Assembly (NCBI GenBank): GCA_004524595.1
Contig: SDOA01000163.1
Location: 1 to 7,497 of the forward strand
From: Candidatus Thorarchaeota archaeon
GTDB lineage: Archaea > Asgardarchaeota > Thorarchaeia > Thorarchaeales > Thorarchaeaceae
DNA: 7,497 nt
Reading direction: 5' to 3'
Positions 1 to 6,579 of this stretch are shown here, in pieces (the stretch's first letter is position 1; each line of letters opens with the position of its first letter). The notes beneath the pieces were generated by a model. That model was not told the DNA's origin, did no database searches, and saw only the letters and a program-made list of their open reading frames with translations. The translations under genes were made by a program, and so were the position numbers.

Positions 1-420
1 CATCTTAATGGTGGAGATCTACTCTTTGAGGGAGCGTCAATTCTAAATACACTGAATGATGCATATGCTGAATATTTTCCGAATTTGTTCCATGTTGAAT
101 ATGTCGACCATGTGTTAAATGATGGCAGTCTATCACTATCTATGAGTGGGCACCCGATTACTTCTGGACTACCTGCTTCTATTCCACTAGAGGCTGGACT
201 CGGCTCAAGATATGTTGATGTCTTCAATCCGACAAATGGTTCCAGCCAAGCCGCCTCATATAATGGCGTCTATGAAGAAGAATCAGCGATCACTGGTATT
301 ACTCCATCTCTATTTTATGGAGGAGTAGTTTTCATAGGATTCTCTATTGATGCAATTTCAAACAAAGTACATAGAAACTTGCTCATCCAGAATTCTATAG
401 CATATCTCCTTCATCCATCA
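1..420 (+). other. GATase1-like (ThuA/DUF4350-type) domain, copy 1, C-terminal half
   Basis: The visible part starts in a glycine-rich turn and strand (NGGDLLFEGASIL). It continues through SGHPITSGLP and ends in a strand-helix pair (GVVFIGFSIDA, then NSIAYLLHP). The same order of elements appears in copy 2: AGHGFVIDGG, SSHPVFAGV, GMVAFSTLPE, then YNSLIWSEY. No cysteine is present, so this is unlikely to be an active amidotransferase. The N-terminal half lies outside the window. Confidence 0.55.
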
Positions 421-3400
421 CTCATGGTAACACTTTCTGATGATGCAATGAAAACAGGGACCTCTGAAACAATATATTTACAAGTGACAGATTCAGCAAC
501 CGGAACACCTATCAGAGATGCAGAAGCCATCTTTGATGGATGTGGAGTATCTGCCACAAATAAGACAGAAGCAGATGGAACCTGCAGTATATTTGTTAAT
601 CCCTCAAGTGCTGGACTTATCGAGATCAATGTCACAAAACCAGGTTATCTGAATTATTCAACTAGTATTATTGTCTATGACCAATCTATTGTTCGATTAG
701 TAGCATCGCCAAGCTATCTTGAGAGGTCTGCTGAAACACTTGTCACTATAGCAGCTACAGACTATTATGAAAGCACACCTCTTGAGAATTGCCTTATCAA
801 TGTCACAGGTCTTGGCAATGAGTATACTGGATTCACAAATGAATCAGGTTTGATTTCTTTCCTATTATCATCAGACATTCCAGGTATTATTCGGGTTGAA
901 GGGTCTCTCACTGGATACATTAGTTCCTTCTGCAATATTCCTGTTAGACTCCACATCCTTGTTCTACCAGGAGTAGGCACTGTATATTCTGATTATTGCA
1001 GCTGGGATGAACTCATGCTTCATTGGAATGAGTATGGTGATTATCCACTCTATATAGATTATACGACTTTTCAGAATGCTTCCAATCAAGTCACTCTAAG
1101 CCTTATTGAAGAATTGAACCCAGATGTACTATTCTTGGGATATCCAATCTATGAAATACCCACAGACGCAGTTGATGCCATAAAATCATATGTTTCAGCA
1201 GGACATGGTTTTGTCATTGATGGAGGAGTAATGTATTACTATCCTGAGGAATGGGATGAATTCTTTGGTTTAACGAATCTTGCACCTTTTGAAGGATTAA
1301 ATAGTTATATTGAAATTGACCAGCAATACTCTTCCCATCCAGTTTTTGCAGGGGTTGAGGATCCATATGTTTCTGGATTTCCAATAGCTATATACCCATC
1401 ATCCGGTGGGTGGGATAGTAGCAAATTATTTGGAGCTACGTATATTGGTCTTGAGGATTCAGTTACACCAAAAGGTGCAATAGTAACCTATCGCGGAATG
1501 GTAGCCTTTAGTACACTTCCTGAATACATGAGCAATCATGAAGATTGCCAAATCCTCTATAATTCTCTCATCTGGTCAGAATATGTTATTCCTGAACATG
1601 AACTTTCAATATCTCTTGATGTTCCGGACAGAATAGACCCGGGTACAACTACTACTTTAGACATTACAGTATATAATTCGGGATTATCTACTGAGACTGA
1701 TATCGATGTCATTCTGTACATAGACTCCTCTCAAATAGAGACCTATGAAATACCATCTTTGTCTGCTGGAGTTTCTATGACGATTGAGCATGAATGGACA
1801 GTAGTTTATGAAGGTATATACAATATCACCGTCATTGTTGAAGCAGTACCTGGAGAGAGTGATATCTTTAACAACAAAGTCACTAAATTCGTCACAGCAA
1901 GACTACTCATGGATTATGTTATGATTGAGAATGAATTCACATGGTTTGATGCAAAAGCAAACGGTGTTAATCTATTGATCTCAGGCGATGATGTATACCA
2001 CTCAGTTGATCTTCCATTCACATTTCCATATTATGATATGCTATACAGCACTATACACGTTAGCAGTAATGGCTGGTTAAGCTTCTCAAACCCAATACCT
2101 TACGACTGGTCCAATGTTGAATTTCCAAGTTCTGACCCGAGATATGCTTATGCAGTTGCTCCAATGTGGGCAGACCTTTATGCAGAAAACAACATCTACT
2201 ACTGGGCAACCGAAAACTATGCAGTGATTGAATACAATGATTACGACTACCTCTCCGGTTCTCTGGTTGGAACCTTCCAGGTCATGTTCTTTGAAGATGG
2301 GCACATTGAATTCAACTATCTGTCAATGGGAAATATTTACAGTGGCACCATCGGTTTGAATTATGGCGATGGTTTACATTATAACTCATTCTCGAGAAGT
2401 TCCCTCTCATATGTCACGAATTTTAGTCTTGCATTTTACTATTTCATACCCGACCATGATCTTTCTGCAAGACTAACAATGCCAGACTATGGCGAGAAGG
2501 ATGAACCTGTATATCTCTTTCCAGCAATACACAATGGTGGGAACTCGACTGAAACCAACGTGGAATTAATCATGTATATTGATGGAGATGAAGTATTACA
2601 TGTTTCAACTCCTAGTCTCAATCCTGGAGAGGACTTTGAATTTCCATTCGTTTGGACTCCCACCACTACTGGTCTACATCAGATATCTGTGTACATACCT
2701 CCTGTCCCTGGTGAATCTATAACTGAAAACAATCTAATTGTAAGATATATCAATATTCTAGAGCCTCGTGATTTCTATATTACCTCACCATTAACTGGGC
2801 AAGAGATTGAGGGAGGTCTTGTTATGCTAGAATACGAGTCTGAATCCATGGATGATATCATGTTCATTGAAGTGTATATAAACAATGAATACATTGCCCT
2901 TGCATTTGATTATCAATCAGGCAAGATTATGATTCCAGTTTTCAGCAATGGAACAAACACCATCAGATTTGATGTCTACTGGTATGAAGGTAATATAAGC
3001 ACAAAATCTGTTCAAATTGAATCCTATAATGTCGTTCCACTCTTTCGCCCTCAACCCGGGGACTATTTTGATTGGATAGAGTTATGGGGTTACATGTCTT
3101 GCGAGATGAACTATACCTTTGGTGCTATGGTGAATGAGTTCGAAGTTGAAGGCGTGTTTATCCAGAATATACGGGATGAGAATAATAGCACTATTGATAT
3201 GTATACAACTGATTTTACAGTAAATCTTCTCAATGGGTATATATCTGCTGGAATGGAGGGATTACATCTCTTCTTCGTCAGTGGTCTCCGCGCTCCATCT
3301 ACAACTGGATCATTTGCTGAAACAGGAGATCCACTTGTACATCATTCATGGGATGATATCACTTATGTGACTAGTCATACGATATGGCAAGGTTATGCAG

Positions 3401-4182
3401 TGTGGCGATCGTATTCACCATATACTAGTTCCAGATCAAACATTTTCAGAAGTAATGGAATTCTCGGAACGCATGAATACTATGGAGGTGCACAATATGG
3501 ATGGGTTGTAGATACAAGCTTCTACCCTGCTACTGATTGTAATCCTCCTGAATGGATTATTACTCCAGAAGATATCTATGTAGAATTAGGTACTTCTTTA
3601 GACCATCAATTCTACATATTCGACGAAACTGGTCTTAATTCATTCACTGTGAATGACACAGAGAAATTCAGTCTGACACTATCAGGTCATCTTACTAGCA
3701 AAGTGCAACTTGGGATTGGCATCTACGGAATTGAAGTTATCGCAACAGACCCATATGGTTATGCAACTTCAACAGAGCTATCAATAATTGTGCAAGATAC
3801 TACAGCTCCAACTTGGTTGATTTCACAGAGTAGCTATACATTATTCGCAGGTCAAAATCTAGAGATTCTTCTGGACGCTGAAGATTATTCTGGAATTGCT
3901 TATTGGACTGTCAACAATACATCTTTTGTAGTAAATGCAACAGGTTGGTTGAAGAATGCTGTGTCATTACCAATTGGAGTCTACATCTTAGAAGTGTCAG
4001 TTTTTGATCCATATGACAATGAGAATACAATGACTATCGAGATACATGTCATAGCATCAACTACAACAAATGAAAGTGAGCTTTTCCTCATCTATATGAC
4101 ATTAGTATTCACAAGTATTACAGTTGCTGGCTTTATCGTGATTTTACTCATCCGTAAGAGGATGAGTGCTTCGGCTGGTTAA
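1..4182 (+). CDS. Giant multidomain cell-surface protein, C-terminally anchored (5' end outside window)
   Basis: The frame is open from base 1 to the TAA at 4180-4182, so 1393 residues are visible and the N-terminus, including any signal peptide, lies upstream. Domains by visible residue: 1-140 second half of a GATase1-like Rossmann domain; 141-228 and 229-316 two Ig-like modules; 317-530 a complete GATase1-like domain; 531-635 CARDB; 636-815 nidogen-like (NIDO) domain, with SSNGWLSF, APMWADLY and TFQVMFFEDGHIEFNY; 818-920 second CARDB; 923-1010 Ig-like; 1011-1180 unassigned; 1181-1266 and 1267-1352 two cadherin-like repeats; 1361-1384 a hydrophobic membrane helix, then the tail RKRMSASAG. 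At least 17 N-x-S/T sequons and four pairs of cysteines fit an exported glycoprotein. Neither GATase-like domain shows a nucleophile cysteine, so I infer binding or structure rather than catalysis. The likely role is surface adhesion, ligand binding or S-layer association; the substrate is unknown. The gene converges on the acetyltransferase gene with a 3 bp gap. Confidence 0.88.
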   Translation, partial: HLNGGDLLFEGASILNTLNDAYAEYFPNLFHVEYVDHVLNDGSLSLSMSGHPITSGLPASIPLEAGLGSRYVDVFNPTNGSSQAASYNGVYEEESAITGITPSLFYGGVVFIGFSIDAISNKVHRNLLIQNSIAYLLHPSLMVTLSDDAMKTGTSETIYLQVTDSATGTPIRDAEAIFDGCGVSATNKTEADGTCSIFVNPSSAGLIEINVTKPGYLNYSTSIIVYDQSIVRLVASPSYLERSAETLVTIAATDYYESTPLENCLINVTGLGNEYTGFTNESGLISFLLSSDIPGIIRVEGSLTGYISSFCNIPVRLHILVLPGVGTVYSDYCSWDELMLHWNEYGDYPLYIDYTTFQNASNQVTLSLIEELNPDVLFLGYPIYEIPTDAVDAIKSYVSAGHGFVIDGGVMYYYPEEWDEFFGLTNLAPFEGLNSYIEIDQQYSSHPVFAGVEDPYVSGFPIAIYPSSGGWDSSKLFGATYIGLEDSVTPKGAIVTYRGMVAFSTLPEYMSNHEDCQILYNSLIWSEYVIPEHELSISLDVPDRIDPGTTTTLDITVYNSGLSTETDIDVILYIDSSQIETYEIPSLSAGVSMTIEHEWTVVYEGIYNITVIVEAVPGESDIFNNKVTKFVTARLLMDYVMIENEFTWFDAKANGVNLLISGDDVYHSVDLPFTFPYYDMLYSTIHVSSNGWLSFSNPIPYDWSNVEFPSSDPRYAYAVAPMWADLYAENNIYYWATENYAVIEYNDYDYLSGSLVGTFQVMFFEDGHIEFNYLSMGNIYSGTIGLNYGDGLHYNSFSRSSLSYVTNFSLAFYYFIPDHDLSARLTMPDYGEKDEPVYLFPAIHNGGNSTETNVELIMYIDGDEVLHVSTPSLNPGEDFEFPFVWTPTTTGLHQISVYIPPVPGESITENNLIVRYINILEPRDFYITSPLTGQEIEGGLVMLEYESESMDDIMFIEVYINNEYIALAFDYQSGKIMIPVFSNGTNTIRFDVYWYEGNISTKSVQIESYNVVPLFRPQPGDYFDWIELWGYMSCEMNYTFGAMVNEFEVEGVFIQNIRDENNSTIDMYTTDFTVNLLNGYISAGMEGLHLFFVSGLRAPSTTGSFAETGDPLVHHSWDDITYVTSHTIWQGYAVWRSYSPYTSSRSNIFRSNGILGTHEYYGGAQYGWVVDTSFYPATDCNPPEWIITPEDIYVELGTSLDHQFYIFDETGLNSFTVNDTEKFSLTLSGHLTSKVQLGIGIYGIEVIATDPYGYATSTELSIIVQDTTAPTWLISQSSYTLFAGQNLEILLDAEDYSGIAYWTVNNTSFVVNATGWLKNAVSLPIGVYILEVSVFDPYDNENTMTIEIHVIASTTTNESELFLIYMTLVFTSITVAGFIVILLIRKRMSASAG
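949..1590 (+). other. GATase1-like domain, copy 2 (complete, no nucleophile Cys)
   Basis: Residues 317-530 open with a hydrophobic strand (LHILVLPGVG). They carry the Rossmann-like NPDVLFLGYPIYEIP and helix AVDAIKSYVSAGHGFVIDGG, a pattern common in ThuA/DUF4350-like and other class I glutamine-amidotransferase-fold domains. Where an active enzyme would have its cysteine elbow the chain reads VIDGGVMYY. The only two cysteines (333 and 516) lie near the two ends of the domain and look like a disulfide rather than a catalytic residue. Confidence 0.6.
1591..1905 (+). repeat. CARDB module, copy 1
   Basis: Residues 531-635 show the CARDB (cell adhesion related domain in bacteria and archaea) pattern. 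It begins HELSISLDVP, followed by TVYNSGLSTETDIDVILYID, a PSLSAG turn, and the closing VPGESDIFNNKV. Copy 2 at 2452-2760 repeats these landmarks (STETNVELIMYID, PSLNPGE, VPGESITENN), so the two are diverged duplicates. The family is an Ig-like fold found in secreted archaeal and bacterial proteins. Confidence 0.75.
1909..2445 (+). other. Nidogen-like (NIDO-type) domain
   Basis: Residues about 637-815 contain LPFTFPYYD and VHVSSNGWLSF-like strands (the sequence reads IHVSSNGWLSF). They then show AVAPMWADLY, NYAVIEYNDYDYLSG, TFQVMFFEDGHIEFNY and GTIGLNYGDG. This order matches the NIDO pattern of an AP-W-aD core, an aromatic strand, then FQ-x-dG-x-x-FxY. NIDO domains occur in animal nidogen and tectorin and in scattered prokaryotic surface proteins, where they are presumed adhesive. 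The assignment is from pattern recognition only. Confidence 0.6.
2452..2760 (+). repeat. CARDB module, copy 2
   Basis: Residues 818-920 start DHDLSARLTMP and carry IHNGGNSTETNVELIMYID, PSLNPGED and VPGESITENNLIV. The landmarks line up with copy 1 at 1591-1905. The two copies bracket the nidogen-like domain. Confidence 0.75.
3541..4056 (+). repeat. Two tandem cadherin-like/Ig-like repeats before the membrane anchor
   Basis: Two units of about 86 residues (3541-3798 and 3799-4056) share the same plan: PPEW or APTW start, a YxxxxG strand, 'D..G(L/I)..(F/W)TVN(D/N)T' in the middle, then 'GIGIYGIEVIATDPYG' or 'PIGVYILEVSVFDPYD', and a closing strand. This repeat style, with 'LPxGxYxLxVxxxD', is common in large archaeal surface proteins directly before a C-terminal transmembrane helix and probably acts as a stalk. 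Confidence 0.7.
4081..4152 (+). other. C-terminal transmembrane helix of the surface protein
   Basis: Twenty-four mostly hydrophobic residues (LFLIYMTLVF through IVILLI) are followed by the positively charged tail RKRMSASAG. This predicts a single membrane pass with the large N-terminal part outside and nine residues inside. A short Ser/Thr/Asn linker (STTTNESE) precedes it. Confidence 0.85.
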
Positions 4183-4185
4183 TTG

Positions 4186-5070
4186 TTAATTTACCGCAGG
4201 ATTAAATTCATAGAGGAGGAATTTTCTATCTCGAAATTCTTCATCTATAAATCCTAGACTTGATGCCCACTCTGTTCCTCGAGGCCCTAAGAAATAGATT
4301 GCACGGTCAGCTTTGAGCCTAGTTGCCTCATCGATAGTTCTCGAGATGATATCAACAAAGATTGACCTGTTCAATGCATAGACAGTATACGCGGCTGTGA
4401 GTTCATCTTTTCTCTTTCTAGTAGCCATAAAATAGATTCCTTCTGCACGTCCAACCTCATCTATGACGACCTTAATAATACAATTCTTCGTTATGCGATT
4501 AATCCCCTCCAAGCTCTTGAAATCATATTCCCATGCAATTGGGAAAACTGTGCTATCAATTAGATCTGGGTTGGTCACAAGTATCTCATGGAGTCTATTT
4601 CCATCGATTTGGAGGGGAACAATACTTGGACTTGGTTTTGCATGATCTGGATAAGGGTTTTGGAGCTTGAAATACCCGTTACTCTCGATTAGTGAGAATC
4701 CTGCATTTTCTGCAACATGTTGAGATGCCCCATTCTTAGAACTTGTTGCATACCACAATGTTCGAATTCCTACTTTGCGTGCAATCTCAACGATAGCTTT
4801 TGTGAGTCTAGTTCCATATCCTTTATCACGATACCCATCTTTCACTCTAAGTCCTTGTACCCATGCTATGGAAGTATCTTCAACTCGTTCAAGATTAAGC
4901 ATTGCCACTAATTCATTTCCGTTGAAAATACCAAGTGTTGTTGCATTTGGGTCATTTACCCATTTTGGAAAACTCTCAGGTACGTAATCATTGCCTTCCC
5001 AAACAGTCTGAGTTAATGACTTGACCTGTTCAAAATCTTCGATTGAAAGTCTTCTAGGTGTATCAGGCAT
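4186..5070 (-). CDS. GNAT-family N-acetyltransferase, two-part, histidine-acetyltransferase (NAT16)-like
   Basis: The 294-residue product starts at an ATG (5068-5070). The N-terminal half is a GNAT domain: strand and helix at 8-40, then GLRVKDGYRDKGYG at 73-86. This is the acetyl-CoA motif A, with the R/Q-x-x-G-x-G loop as RDKGYG. ATSSKN and ENAGF (108-124) form the motif B region. The segment EGNDYVPESFPKWVNDPN, followed by VQGLRV, resembles the N-terminal part of vertebrate histidine N-acetyltransferase/NAT16-type proteins; I recall this and have not aligned it. The C-terminal half (145-294) ends in AIYFLGPRGTEWASSLGF and a closing strand, which looks like a second, degenerate GNAT-type half without an acetyl-CoA loop. 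The acceptor substrate is unknown; an amino acid or another small amine is possible. No Shine-Dalgarno is visible; a TATA-like box 22-29 bases upstream suggests leaderless expression. Its stop is 3 bp from the convergent gene. Confidence 0.85.
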   Translation of the reverse strand: MPDTPRRLSIEDFEQVKSLTQTVWEGNDYVPESFPKWVNDPNATTLGIFNGNELVAMLNLERVEDTSIAWVQGLRVKDGYRDKGYGTRLTKAIVEIARKVGIRTLWYATSSKNGASQHVAENAGFSLIESNGYFKLQNPYPDHAKPSPSIVPLQIDGNRLHEILVTNPDLIDSTVFPIAWEYDFKSLEGINRITKNCIIKVVIDEVGRAEGIYFMATRKRKDELTAAYTVYALNRSIFVDIISRTIDEATRLKADRAIYFLGPRGTEWASSLGFIDEEFRDRKFLLYEFNPAVN

Positions 5071-5091
5071 AACATTTCGGTCTTTTCATTT

Positions 5092-5099
5092 TACTTAAG
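5092..5099 (-). promoter_or_regulatory. Candidate archaeal TATA box for the acetyltransferase gene
   Basis: On the minus strand the bases read CTTAAGTA, matching the archaeal TATA pattern YTTAWATA at seven of eight positions. The box spans -29 to -22 relative to the ATG at 5070, the spacing expected for a leaderless transcript starting at or next to the start codon. It sits in the 74 bp gap between two co-directional genes. AT-rich gaps can produce such matches by chance. Confidence 0.35.
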
Positions 5100-5144
5100 A
5101 ATTGTATGTCATGGATACGAAACACTATCTCATGTAAACTCAAT

Positions 5145-5636
5145 TCAAATCTCTGGTGGAACTAGGTTCTTTTCGAATTTCACATACTTGTCACAATATG
5201 GACATTCTAGCATTCCTTTCTTCACATCTTGGTCTTTATTGATTATATAAGCTGCTTGACATTCAGGGCAAACAAAGACCTGAATTGGTGAAGCAAATTC
5301 ATCTTGGAGAATCGTTTCAATAAATTCGGAAATAAGAACTTCAACCTGCTCATTATCTTTCGGACTAGTCCAGTCAGAAAGAGAAGCTGCTAGAATTTCG
5401 AAAGTTACTGTTTTCAAATCAGTAAGATATTCTGAGAGGATAGTGATAATTCCCATCTTTCCACAGACAAAAATGTGTACACCGAATTCTAGATTGTCAC
5501 GTTTCCCAAATTTTCTAAGAACTGGTACTAGTGATGGTTCATTGAGTGCCTTCCAGCGATGCCAATAGACTGGAATGACATTTAGAATTCTCTTGACCTC
5601 ATATTCTTCGATATCAAATAATTCGACTGACTCCAT
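5145..5636 (-). CDS. Small C-terminal zinc-ribbon protein of unknown function
   Basis: From the ATG at 5634-5636 the product has 163 residues and I do not recognise its family. The first 115 residues are a mixed alpha/beta domain with strands such as FGVHIFVCG and MGIITILS and an acidic helix (EQVEVLISEFIETILQDEF). The end is a clear zinc ribbon: CPEC at 123-126 and CPYC at 145-148, 18 residues apart, suggesting one structural zinc and possible nucleic-acid or protein contact. In-frame alternatives are GTG at 5642 and TTG at 5651; a TAG just beyond the TTG limits the gene. I prefer ATG, but its only purine-rich leader (GGAG) abuts it directly, too close for a normal ribosome site. The gene lies between the methyltransferase (49 bp upstream) and the acetyltransferase (74 bp downstream), which does not reveal its job. 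Confidence 0.75.
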   Translation of the reverse strand: MESVELFDIEEYEVKRILNVIPVYWHRWKALNEPSLVPVLRKFGKRDNLEFGVHIFVCGKMGIITILSEYLTDLKTVTFEILAASLSDWTSPKDNEQVEVLISEFIETILQDEFASPIQVFVCPECQAAYIINKDQDVKKGMLECPYCDKYVKFEKNLVPPEI

Positions 5637-5672
5637 CTCCACACACTTCAATAGCTATATTCTCATTGAAAG

Positions 5673-5680
5673 CATATAAT
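5673..5680 (-). promoter_or_regulatory. Candidate TATA box for the zinc-ribbon gene
   Basis: The minus strand reads ATTATATG, a six-of-eight match to YTTAWATA. It lies 22-29 bases upstream of the TTG at 5651 and 37-44 upstream of the preferred ATG at 5636. Transcription from it would start near 5650 and leave a leader of about 15 bases before the ATG. The match is weak. Confidence 0.28.
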
Positions 5681-5685
5681 CTGAA

Positions 5686-6531
5686 CTATGATAGCTCTGC
5701 ATTATATCCGTTCTGAAAGATTAAACAATAATGGTGATGGACGTTGCTTACGTACGTTGTTGGATATCCCCAACAGCCAAGTTTCTTGTTGTCCTGACAC
5801 CAGATCATCTCTTGTTGGATTCTGTAGTCCAATGACATCCTCTTAGCTAAGTCCCATGCGATTGGTCGCATTTGACCATCCACATCTCTCATATTTTGCA
5901 CGATAATCGCTAGATACGCATTCGCTCGAATTAATGCTTTTAGGTTTCCGAGAATAGCTGCAACAGCCTCTATATATTCATCATATTCTTCAATATTACC
6001 GATATCTTTCTCTGATTCACTATAGAACTGTTTGAGTCCTTTCTTCATGCGCTCTCTATGGAGAGATTCATTTCCTCCTCTTGATTTTCTTAGCATATCC
6101 CAATATGGTGGTGAAGTAATCAGAAAATCAAACTTTGGAATATCATTATGAAACTCTTCTTCTAATAACGAAATACTGTCTCTCGCATCGCCTTGTATGA
6201 AATGGTGTTCATGTATCTCCGAATGGTCAGAAAGAAAGCTTCGTCCAATACTAACAAATTCTGGATTTAATTCGATTCCCACAGACTTTCTTCCACTATC
6301 TCTGCAAGCAATTAGAGTGCTTCCCACACCTGCAAAGGGATCAAATACCCAAGAATCTTTCTTAGTGAAGAATAGAAGAAGATGCTTAACTAATTCCTCT
6401 GGGAATTTTGCTGGGTGATTAAGTTGGAGTTCAGATCTGGGTCTTGGGTTTATTACAAACCACGATTTTGTTGCTCTTACCCACTCCTTACTATCAAGAT
6501 CATTTAGAGTATTTGTTGGCTTTTCACGCAT
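5686..6531 (-). CDS. DNA N4-cytosine/N6-adenine methyltransferase with permuted motif order
   Basis: The 281-residue product (from ATG 6529-6531; an in-frame GTG at 6543 would add four residues) would transfer a methyl group from S-adenosylmethionine to an exocyclic amino group of DNA. Motifs in order: HPAKFPEEL at 39-47 (start of motif X), DPFAGVGST at 64-72 (motif I, SAM binding), GIELNPEF (motif II), GDARDS near 114, then TSPPYW at 139-144 (motif IV, catalytic). GNIEEYDEY and a final HHHYCLIFQ strand follow. SPPYW is most typical of m4C enzymes of the beta class, in which motif IV comes first; here it comes after motif I. There is no obvious long target-recognition domain. No restriction endonuclease lies next to it, so it looks like an orphan methylase. 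RNA methylation is a less likely alternative. It follows the PhoU-like gene by 48 bp; no clear promoter or ribosome site is visible. Confidence 0.85.
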   Translation of the reverse strand: MREKPTNTLNDLDSKEWVRATKSWFVINPRPRSELQLNHPAKFPEELVKHLLLFFTKKDSWVFDPFAGVGSTLIACRDSGRKSVGIELNPEFVSIGRSFLSDHSEIHEHHFIQGDARDSISLLEEEFHNDIPKFDFLITSPPYWDMLRKSRGGNESLHRERMKKGLKQFYSESEKDIGNIEEYDEYIEAVAAILGNLKALIRANAYLAIIVQNMRDVDGQMRPIAWDLAKRMSLDYRIQQEMIWCQDNKKLGCWGYPTTYVSNVHHHYCLIFQNGYNAELS

Positions 6532-6579
6532 GACTGTACCCACTACAAGTAATGCGGAAATCCGTCATAAGTCTAACTT

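Noticed and set aside
85..87. TTG as the start codon of the large surface protein
   Set aside because: The frame is open to base 1 and residues before it (NGGDLLFEGASIL) continue the same GATase-like domain; no signal peptide follows the TTG.
411..2304. Minus-strand ORFs of 71-74 codons under the surface-protein gene
   Set aside because: They lie opposite a continuous gene with clear domain structure and have no family signature; they are frame shadows.
4463..4987. Plus-strand ORFs of 60-70 codons inside the acetyltransferase gene
   Set aside because: They are antisense to a well-supported gene, have no recognisable domain and show no promoter or ribosome site.
5071..5144. A small RNA gene or riboswitch in the longest gap
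   Set aside because: Only 74 bases, AT-rich, with no convincing stem or conserved element beyond a possible TATA box.
5145..6543. A restriction-modification or defence island around the methylase
   Set aside because: The neighbours are a zinc-ribbon protein and a PhoU-like regulator; no nuclease, helicase or toxin motif is visible.
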